Shown piece after piece: positions 1 through 5,121 of a stretch of DNA of 18,656 nucleotides (position 1 is its first letter; the number at the start of each line of letters is the position of its first letter). The notes beneath the pieces are model-generated. The model saw only the letters and a program-made list of their open reading frames with translations, made no database searches and was not told where the DNA came from. Source of the stretch: JAQVQN01 sp964428885 (GTDB lineage: Bacteria; Verrucomicrobiota; Kiritimatiellia; RFP12; UBA1067). A program made the position numbers and the translations under genes. The stretch spans positions 1-18,656 of the forward strand of contig CAYRZP010000032.1 of assembly GCA_964428885.1 (NCBI GenBank), given 5' to 3'.

Positions 1-30
1 CGGGCGCGGCCCGCGTTAGGGTGAAGGCGA

Positions 31-903
31 ATGGACTGGTCTGAAATACTAGCGGAGCTGATCAGGCGCGCCACGAGCGACCTGCCTTCCGATGTGGAGG
101 CCGCCCTGCGCGGGGCGTCCGACAGCGAGAAGCCGCGCTCGCGGGCGGCCCTGTTTCTGGCGGCGCTGGCGGAAAACGCCGCTCTGGCCAGAGAGCGCTC
201 CGTGCCGATGTGCCAGGACACCGGCACGCTTAACTTCTTCTGGCGGGTGCCGCGCGGCACGGACACGGCTGCTTTGGAGCAGGCCGCCCGCGCGGCCACG
301 GAACGCGCCACGCGGGAAGGCTGGCTGCGGCATAACACGCTGGACGGTCTGACGGGCAGGTCGGTAGACAGCAACGTGGCGGAGGGTTGCCCGGTTTGTC
401 ATTTCGAGCAGACGGATGCGGCGGCTGAGACCGAGGTCTGGCTGCTGCAGAAAGGCGGCGGCTGCGAGAACATGAGCCGGCAATTCAGCCTGCCCGACAG
501 CGCGCTGCAGGCCGGGCGCGACCTGGAAGGCGTGCGCAGGTGTCTGCTGCAGGCGGTGTGGGAGGCGCAGGGATACGGCTGCGCTCCGGGCATTCTGGGT
601 GTGTGCGTCGGCGCCGACCGGGCGGAGGGTTTCGCGGCCGCCAAAAGGCAGTTGCTGCGACCGTTGGGCGACGCGGCGGCTGATCCGGCGCTGGCGGAAC
701 TGGAGCGGCGCGTGCTGACGGAGGCCAACAGCTTGGGCATCGGCCCGATGGGCATGGGCGGCAGCACCACGCTTTTGGGCGTCAAGATCACGGCGCGGCC
801 GCGCCTGCCCGCCTCGTATTTCGTGACGGTGGCCTACATGTGCTGGGCCTGCCGGCGACGCGGCGCGCGGCTGATTGGCGATAAGGTCGAATGGCTGGGG
901 TGA
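31..903 (+). CDS. Class I fumarate hydratase (Fe-S), alpha subunit
   Basis: This is the alpha subunit of a two-subunit, oxygen-sensitive [4Fe-4S] hydro-lyase of the fumarase/L-tartrate dehydratase family, which interconverts fumarate and malate in the cytoplasm. The 290 residues match the usual alpha-subunit length. The cluster cysteines are probably C61 in PMCQDTG, C184 in GYGCAPG and C271 in MCWAC. The C-terminal LGIGPMGMGGSTTLLGV block (about 235-251) is also characteristic. The ATG at 31 follows an AAGG with short spacing. The beta-subunit gene follows immediately, as in archaeal and anaerobic bacterial enzymes. The middle segment is unusual: GCPVCHFE (119-126) replaces the usual non-cysteine block, and KGGGCEN has Cys where Ser is common. 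Tartrate or mesaconate cannot be excluded as substrate, but fumarate is most likely. Confidence 0.9.
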   Translation: MDWSEILAELIRRATSDLPSDVEAALRGASDSEKPRSRAALFLAALAENAALARERSVPMCQDTGTLNFFWRVPRGTDTAALEQAARAATERATREGWLRHNTLDGLTGRSVDSNVAEGCPVCHFEQTDAAAETEVWLLQKGGGCENMSRQFSLPDSALQAGRDLEGVRRCLLQAVWEAQGYGCAPGILGVCVGADRAEGFAAAKRQLLRPLGDAAADPALAELERRVLTEANSLGIGPMGMGGSTTLLGVKITARPRLPASYFVTVAYMCWACRRRGARLIGDKVEWLG

Positions 904-905
904 AG

Positions 906-1502
906 ATGCGCGAGATCGTCTATCCATTTTCAGAAGCGGCCGTGCGGGAGTTGCGCGCCGGCGAGGCGGTTCTGGTCTCGGGTCTGGTCTTTACCGGGCG
1001 CGACCGGCTGCACAAACATCTGGCCGAGGGCGGCGTGGCGCCGGTGTCGCTGCGCGACGGCGCGATCTACCATTGCGGGCCGGTGGTCGTGCCGGAAGGC
1101 TCGGGCTGGCGCGTGGTGGCGGCGGGGCCCACCACCTCGGTGCGCGAGGAGCCTTACATGGCCAGGGTCATCGCTGAGCATGGCGTTCGCGTGATCATCG
1201 GCAAAGGCGGCATGGGCGCGGCCACGCGTGCGGCGTGCGCGCGCTGCGGCTGCGTTTACCTGCAGGCCGCGGGCGGCGCGGCGGCGCTGCTGGCGCGGCG
1301 GGTCAGGCGGGTCGCGGGCGTGTGTCTGCTGGAAGAGTTCGGCGCCACCGAGGCGCTGTGGCAGTTGGAGGTCGAGGGCCTAGAGACGGTGGTGGGCATC
1401 GACGCGCGCGGTAGCGACCTTTACGAAGAGGTGCGCAGGGCTTCCAGCACCGAGCTTGCGAGGCTGGCAAATCTTCAAAACATTGTAACTCCTGATTCCT
1501 AA
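906..1502 (+). CDS. Class I fumarate hydratase (Fe-S), beta subunit
   Basis: This is the beta subunit partner of the preceding gene, corresponding to the C-terminal half of single-chain class I fumarases. Visible family motifs, numbered from the ATG at 906, are SGLVFTGRDRLH (about 25-36), IYHCGP (54-59), GPTTSVRE (74-81), VIIGKGGM (96-103), AAGGAAALLA (121-130) and VVGIDARGSDLY (162-173). I chose ATG 906 because MREIVYPF matches the usual family N-terminus and lies 2 nt past the alpha stop. ATG 891 is in frame and overlaps the alpha gene by 13 nt, so it is a real alternative. The last residues (NIVTPDS) and the stop lie in a degenerate 7-bp repeat at 1488-1515, so the C-terminus may have been altered by the repeat. 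Confidence 0.88.
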   Translation: MREIVYPFSEAAVRELRAGEAVLVSGLVFTGRDRLHKHLAEGGVAPVSLRDGAIYHCGPVVVPEGSGWRVVAAGPTTSVREEPYMARVIAEHGVRVIIGKGGMGAATRAACARCGCVYLQAAGGAAALLARRVRRVAGVCLLEEFGATEALWQLEVEGLETVVGIDARGSDLYEEVRRASSTELARLANLQNIVTPDS

Positions 1503-1515
1503 TTGCTGACTCCTA
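1488..1515. repeat. Degenerate heptanucleotide tandem repeat (4 units)
   Basis: Four consecutive 7-mers are visible: ACTCCTG (1488-1494), ATTCCTA (1495-1501), ATTGCTG (1502-1508) and ACTCCTA (1509-1515). A fifth partial unit, ACTC, follows. The consensus is A-Y-T-S-C-T-R. The array overlaps the last codons and stop of the fumarase beta gene and runs into the intergenic region. It is much more AT-rich than its surroundings. Confidence 0.7.
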
Positions 1516-1596
1516 ACTCGGCGGAGGTGACGAAGCGCGTCCCTCCATGTATTGTGGTCTGGCGTGTGTTGGGGGGCGAGTGTCCTCACGAGCCGC

Positions 1597-1617
1597 GGAC
1601 GGCACGGGGAACCGTCC
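1597..1617. repeat. Inverted repeat, 6-bp arms
   Basis: GGACGG (1597-1602) pairs with CCGTCC (1612-1617) around a 9-nt loop, CACGGGGAA. It lies in non-coding DNA and has no T-tract. It could be a dispersed REP-like palindrome; this cannot be tested from one copy. Confidence 0.45.
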
Positions 1618-1660
1618 CTACCGCGACTGGCGACAAGCGACCCTCGACCGGCCTCGGAGG

Positions 1661-1678
1661 GCGCGGTGCCGCCCGCGC
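1661..1678. repeat. GC-only inverted repeat, 6-bp arms
   Basis: GCGCGG (1661-1666) pairs with CCGCGC (1673-1678) around a 6-nt loop. In such GC-rich DNA this could be chance, although it sits among other inverted repeats in the same non-coding stretch. Confidence 0.3.
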
Positions 1679-1706
1679 AGGGCGTGGGCCCGTCGTAGAG
1701 ATTTGG

Positions 1707-1730
1707 CTTGTCTGCCGGAAGGGCAGAAAG
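1707..1730. promoter_or_regulatory. Hairpin in the leader region of the GH109-like gene
   Basis: TCTGCC (1711-1716) and GGCAGA (1722-1727) form a perfect stem with a 5-nt GGAAG loop. Three further pairs (CTT 1707-1709 with AAG 1728-1730) extend it past a bulged G. It lies 58 nt upstream of the ATG at 1789. No T-run follows on the plus strand, so a classical terminator is unlikely. It could be a 5' UTR structure. Confidence 0.4.
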
Positions 1731-1776
1731 TATCCTTACCGTCAGTCAATACGAAATGCGGGCCAATAACCGAAAC

Positions 1777-1783
1777 GAGGGGG
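1777..1783 (+). promoter_or_regulatory. Shine-Dalgarno site fixing the GH109-like start
   Basis: GAGGGGG ends 5 nt before the ATG at 1789. It supports this start over the in-frame ATG at 1708, which would bury the Tat signal behind 27 residues. Confidence 0.7.
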
Positions 1784-1788
1784 AAAAC

Positions 1789-3204
1789 ATGTCATATCGT
1801 GCTTCACGCCGGGATTTTCTGAAACTGTCCGCCTTGGCCGGATACGGCGCGGCGGCCGCGCAAACGCTGAGGCCTGCGGCCGCGCGCGCTCAGGACACCG
1901 CAGCCGGCACGGTCATGGGATTGAAAACGCCGAAAATGGAGCGCGTACGCGTGGGCTTCATCGGGCTCGGGGCGCGCGGCGGCGGCCATCTGGGCGACAT
2001 GCTCAAGATCGAAGGGGCTGAGGTCACGGCGCTTTGCGACACCCATCAGCCCACGCTCGATCGCGCGCTCAAGCGCGTGGCCGAAGCGGGGCGTCCGCAG
2101 CCGGCGGCGTTCGGCGGCGGGCCGGATGCCTACAAAAAGATGCTTGAGCGGGACGACGTTGACATCGTGTATATCGCGACGCCGTGGGATCTGCACACGC
2201 CGCAGGCCCTTGACGCGATGCGGGCCGGCAAGCATGCCTTCAGCGAGGTTCCCGCCGCAGTCACGACGGAAGAGTGCTGGGCGCTGGTGGACACGGCGGA
2301 GAAGACGCGGCGTCACTGCATGATGCTAGAGAACGTTAACTACGGGCGCGAGGAGCTGATGGTGCTGAACATGGTCAGGCAGGGGCTGTTCGGCGATTTG
2401 CTGCACGGCGAGGCCGCCTATATCCACGAACTGCGTGGGCAGATGAACCAGGTCGACCACGGCACAGGCTCATGGCGCACCCTGCACTACGCGCGCCGCA
2501 CCGGCAACCTCTATCCGACCCACGGCTTGGGCCCTGTGGCGCAATACATGGGCATCAACCAGAGCGACCGCTTCGACTACCTCAGCTCGGTGTCGTCGCC
2601 GGCGTTGGGGCGTCCGCTGTTCGCCAAAGAGCGTTTCCCGGCCGACCACAAGTGGAATCAGATCAAGGATTGGCGGTGCGGCGACATCAACACCACTATC
2701 ATCAAGACCGTCAAAGGCCGGTCGATCATGGTGCAGTGGGACGAGACCTCGCCGCGCCCATACACCCGCCACAACCTGATTCAGGGTACGCGCGGCGCGT
2801 TCGCGGGTTTCCCGAACCGCATCGCCCTGGACCGCAAGAAGCAGGAGCTGCCGCCCGCGATACAGAAAATGTTGGGCGACAAGGCGTCCATGAGCTACCA
2901 CGAATGGAATCAGGACATGGCGCCATGGTACGAGGCCTACGACCATCCGCTCTGGAAGCGGATGGGGGCTGAGGCCGCGCGGGTCGGCGGCCACGGCGGC
3001 ATGGATTTCATCATGAACTGGCGCGTGATCTACTGTCTGCGCAACGGCGAGCCGCTGGATCAGACCGTGTACGACGCGGCTGCCTGGAGCGCGGTCGGGC
3101 CGCTGAGCGCGGACTCCGTGACGCACCGCAGCCGTTCGGTGGACGTGCCGGACTTCACCCGCGGCGTCTGGGAGAAGACGCCGCCGCTGGGCGTCATATC
3201 CTGA
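1789..3204 (+). CDS. Tat-exported Gfo/Idh/MocA protein, GH109 (alpha-N-acetylgalactosaminidase) type
   Basis: This is a 471-residue NAD(P)-dependent Gfo/Idh/MocA-fold protein. GH109 enzymes cleave alpha-linked N-acetylgalactosamine by an NAD-dependent oxidation/elimination route. The N-terminus has a twin-arginine signal (RRDFLKLSA, RR at 7-8, then an Ala-rich stretch to about 34), so it probably acts in the periplasm. The Rossmann motif GFIGLGARGGG is at 56-66. GH109-like blocks follow: EVPAAVTTEECWALV (153-167), EKTRRHCMMLEN (171-182), NMVRQGLFG (194-202) and LYPTHGLGPVAQYM (from 241). Y242, H245 and Y325 match, in spacing, the Tyr/His/Tyr residues recalled as catalytic in the Elizabethkingia enzyme. 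ATG 1789 is chosen over in-frame ATG 1708 because GAGGGGG (1777-1783) lies 5 nt upstream and it gives a clean Tat signal. The exact sugar specificity is inferred. Confidence 0.88.
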   Translation: MSYRASRRDFLKLSALAGYGAAAAQTLRPAAARAQDTAAGTVMGLKTPKMERVRVGFIGLGARGGGHLGDMLKIEGAEVTALCDTHQPTLDRALKRVAEAGRPQPAAFGGGPDAYKKMLERDDVDIVYIATPWDLHTPQALDAMRAGKHAFSEVPAAVTTEECWALVDTAEKTRRHCMMLENVNYGREELMVLNMVRQGLFGDLLHGEAAYIHELRGQMNQVDHGTGSWRTLHYARRTGNLYPTHGLGPVAQYMGINQSDRFDYLSSVSSPALGRPLFAKERFPADHKWNQIKDWRCGDINTTIIKTVKGRSIMVQWDETSPRPYTRHNLIQGTRGAFAGFPNRIALDRKKQELPPAIQKMLGDKASMSYHEWNQDMAPWYEAYDHPLWKRMGAEAARVGGHGGMDFIMNWRVIYCLRNGEPLDQTVYDAAAWSAVGPLSADSVTHRSRSVDVPDFTRGVWEKTPPLGVIS

Positions 3205-3284
3205 TGCGCAACGATCATGCGCGCGGGCCACGGCGGGCGGAAACCAAGGTGTCTGACCGCGGTTTGACCGTTTGGCAGAATGGC

Positions 3285-3291
3285 AAAGGAG
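3285..3291 (+). promoter_or_regulatory. Shine-Dalgarno site of the 174-residue unknown protein
   Basis: AAAGGAG lies 10 nt before the ATG at 3302, a slightly long spacing. It lies inside the coding frame of the longer alternative starting at 3272, which argues against that start. Confidence 0.55.
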
Positions 3292-3301
3292 TATTAGAGC
3301 C

Positions 3302-3826
3302 ATGGAACTTAGCTTAGAACAACGACAGGCGGTCATCGAATGGGTGGCCCAAGGTGCCACGCTTTCAGAAGTCCAGAAGGCGCTGAAGGAACAATTCGGC
3401 ATCGCCATGACCTTCATGGACGTGCGGCTGCTGGTGCTGGAGACCGGGGCCGAGCTTAAGGACAAGCCGGAGCCGAAAGCGCCGGCGGAAACCGCGGCCG
3501 CCAGCCAAGGCGCGACAGAAGATCCTTATGCGGACGAGGATGAAGATTATCCCGGCGGCGGCCCGGATGCAAGCGGCCCGGGTTCGCCTTTGCCGGACGG
3601 CGGCGGCGCGCAGGTGACGCTGTCGCTGGACCGTGTGATGGTGCCGGGCGCGATGGTCAGCGGCGAGGCGACCTTTTCGGACGGCGTCAAGGCGCGTTGG
3701 CTGATCGACCAGTACGGCCGCTTCGGGCTCGACCCAGAAAAACCCGGTTACAAGCCTTCGAACGCCGACCTGCAGGCGTTCCAGACGCAGTTGCGGATGG
3801 AGCTGCGCCGCCACGGGTACGGTTGA
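3302..3826 (+). CDS. Conserved-looking hypothetical protein, two domains and acidic linker
   Basis: I cannot assign a function to this 174-residue cytoplasmic protein. Residues 1-53 look like a compact helical, helix-turn-helix-like domain (LEQRQAVIEWVAQGATLSEVQKAL, then FMDVRLLVLETG). Residues 54-103 are a low-complexity linker rich in Pro, Ala, Gly, Asp and Glu. Residues 104-174 look like a small beta-rich domain (VTLSLDRVMVPGAMVSGEATFSDG) ending in an amphipathic helix. It resembles short hypothetical proteins I recall from Verrucomicrobia-like genomes, but that is memory, not a search. There is no signal peptide or membrane segment. AAAGGAG precedes the chosen ATG. It stands alone between the GH109-like gene and proC. 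Confidence 0.75.
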   Translation: MELSLEQRQAVIEWVAQGATLSEVQKALKEQFGIAMTFMDVRLLVLETGAELKDKPEPKAPAETAAASQGATEDPYADEDEDYPGGGPDASGPGSPLPDGGGAQVTLSLDRVMVPGAMVSGEATFSDGVKARWLIDQYGRFGLDPEKPGYKPSNADLQAFQTQLRMELRRHGYG

Positions 3827-3830
3827 GGCG

Positions 3831-3866
3831 CTTGCAAAACCTCCGGTTCTTGCAAAGCGGAGGGTT
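3831..3866. repeat. Paired 18-nt repeats with inverted centres, forming a hairpin
   Basis: CTTGCAAA occurs at 3831-3838 and again at 3849-3856, and each copy ends in GGTT or GGGTT. Between those ends the first unit carries CCTCCG (3840-3845) and the second its complement CGGAGG (3858-3863), so direct and inverted repeats are interleaved. The hairpin starts 13 nt after the stop of the 174-residue protein. It may act as a weak terminator, though no T-run follows. Confidence 0.55.
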
Positions 3867-3915
3867 CAGGGGGCAGGGTATTAACGAGTGGGTAACTTGA
3901 ACGCCGAGCGTAGAA

Positions 3916-3928
3916 CGTTAGGGTAAGG
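3916..3928 (+). promoter_or_regulatory. Leader motif shared by proC and fumarase alpha
   Basis: CGTTAGGGTAAGG here, 6 nt before the proC ATG, nearly matches CGTTAGGGTGAAGG at 14-27, 3 nt before the fumarase alpha ATG. The AAGG part serves as the ribosome binding site. The upstream CGTTAGGGT may be a shared leader or chance. Confidence 0.3.
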
Positions 3929-3934
3929 AACGCG

Positions 3935-4738
3935 ATGAAAATAGGTTTTATCGGAGCCGGCAAGATGGCGGAGGCGATACTTTCCGCCGCTTTGGAGAAC
4001 GGGCTTTGCGCCCCCTGGGAGGTCACGGCCTGCGACATCGCCGCCGCGCGCCGCAAGCTGGTAGAGAAAAACTACGGCGCGGTGGTGACTGAGAGCGCGC
4101 GGCAGACGGCCAAGTCCTGCAAAGTGCTGGTGCTGGCGGTGAAGCCGCAGGACATGGACGCGCTGCTGCGGGAGATCAGGCCGGAGCTGTCGGAAAAACA
4201 CCTGCTGGTCTCAATCGCCGCCGGCAAGAGCCTGGCGGCGCTTAGAAAGGCGGCTGGTGGCAGGCCGCGCCTGGTGCGGGTGATGCCCAACCTGGCCTTG
4301 CTGGCGCAGGAGGGCATGAGCGTTTACTGCGCGGCCAAGAACGTAAAGGCGGCTGACAAACGGTTGGCCGCCCGGCTGTTCGGCAGCGCCGGCGCGGTGC
4401 TGGAACTTCCCGAAAAGCATTTCGATGCCGTGACCGCGCTGAGCGGCTCCGGGCCGGCTTTCGTGGCCTGCTTCATGCAGGCGATGGTCGAGGGCGCGCT
4501 GGCGCTCAAGCTGCCGGCGGACGCCGCCGCGCTGCTGGCCGGCCAGACGCTGATCGGCACGGGCGTTTACCTGCAGAGCACGGGGCGCGACCCGGCGGAG
4601 TTCATAAAAGCGGTGGCGTCTCCGAAAGGCACGACCGCCGCGGGCCTGGCGGTGCTGGAGCGTTCGGATCTGAAACGGGTGGTCGCCGATACCCTGGCGG
4701 CGGCGGCGGCCCGCAGCGCCGAGCTGAACCGCGCGTGA
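3935..4738 (+). CDS. proC: Pyrroline-5-carboxylate reductase
   Basis: ProC reduces 1-pyrroline-5-carboxylate to proline with NAD(P)H in the last step of proline synthesis, in the cytoplasm. The protein has 267 residues, the usual family size. The N-terminal Rossmann motif is GFIGAGKMAEAI (4-15), and VKPQDM (69-74) and RVMPN (115-119) follow. The C-terminal helical domain carries ALSGSGPAF (168-176) and the family signature region VASPKGTTAAGLAVLE (227-242). AAGG lies 6 nt before the ATG. A TM1266-type gene starts 12 nt downstream and is probably cotranscribed. Confidence 0.95.
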   Translation: MKIGFIGAGKMAEAILSAALENGLCAPWEVTACDIAAARRKLVEKNYGAVVTESARQTAKSCKVLVLAVKPQDMDALLREIRPELSEKHLLVSIAAGKSLAALRKAAGGRPRLVRVMPNLALLAQEGMSVYCAAKNVKAADKRLAARLFGSAGAVLELPEKHFDAVTALSGSGPAFVACFMQAMVEGALALKLPADAAALLAGQTLIGTGVYLQSTGRDPAEFIKAVASPKGTTAAGLAVLERSDLKRVVADTLAAAAARSAELNRA

Positions 4739-4750
4739 GGACAAGGTTTT

Positions 4751-4965
4751 ATGGAGCGGCGGATCGGGTTTGTGGGGATTATTCTGGAAAACCGCGACAG
4801 CGTCGAGGCGGTGAACCATGTCATTTCGGAGCATTGCGGCCTGATTCTGGCCCGGGTGGGGCTGCCGTGCCGCGAAAAGCATATCGCGGTCATCACGCTG
4901 GTGGTGGAGGCCACGACCGACGAGCTGGGCAAGTTCACCGGCCAGCTCGGGCGCATTGACGGCGT
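4751..4965 (+). CDS. TM1266-type iron-only hydrogenase system regulator, 3' end lost in gap
   Basis: The visible 71 residues match the small ACT-like TM1266 family, often annotated as a putative iron-only hydrogenase system regulator and usually found near hydE/hydF/hydG maturation genes. Recognisable features are RIGFVGIILENRDSVE (4-19), the ISEHCGLILARVGLPCRE block, then ITLVVEATTDELGKFTGQLGRIDG. Members are about 80-90 residues long, so only about 10-15 codons should lie in the gap. The reading frame across the 100 N is meaningless and is not counted. AAGG (4743-4746) lies 4 nt before the ATG. The gene follows proC by 12 nt. The molecular role of the family is not firmly established. Confidence 0.8.
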
Positions 4966-5065
4966 NNNNNNNNNNNNNNNNNNNNNNNNNNNNNNNNNNN
5001 NNNNNNNNNNNNNNNNNNNNNNNNNNNNNNNNNNNNNNNNNNNNNNNNNNNNNNNNNNNNNNNNN
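4966..5065. other. Assembly gap (100 N)
   Basis: Exactly 100 N, the conventional size for a scaffold gap of unknown length. The true distance and the gene content between the TM1266-type gene and the phosphoglycerate mutase gene are unknown. Confidence 0.97.
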
Positions 5066-5121
5066 GCGGCGGGCGATTCTGTTGACACGCGCGGGCGTCT
5101 CTGCGAGACTACACGGACGAC

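Larger units (their letters stand above)
1503..1788. other. Non-coding intergenic region with several inverted repeats
   Basis: No convincing gene lies between the fumarase beta subunit and the Tat-exported oxidoreductase. Short open frames here have no SD sequence and give Arg/Gly-rich peptides typical of GC-rich non-coding DNA. The region holds at least three inverted repeats (1597-1617, 1661-1678 and 1707-1730), listed separately. It probably also holds the promoter of the downstream gene, but I could not pick out a convincing -35/-10 pair. Confidence 0.6.

Noticed and set aside
49..927. Long minus-strand open frame (292 codons) opposite fumarase alpha
   Set aside because: It is antisense to a clear fumarase gene and encodes Arg/Ala/His-rich sequence typical of GC-rich shadow frames, with no motif.
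1547..1822. Small plus-strand open frame in the 1503-1788 intergenic region
   Set aside because: It has no SD, is Arg-rich, and overlaps the start of the GH109-like gene in another frame.
2470..3465. Minus-strand open frame of 331 codons opposite the GH109-like gene
   Set aside because: It lies over a well-supported gene and the start of the next one, and its composition is that of a shadow frame.
5082..5087. Perfect TTGACA as a -35 box for the mutase gene
   Set aside because: No acceptable -10 element lies 16-19 bp downstream, and the preceding sequence is missing because of the gap.
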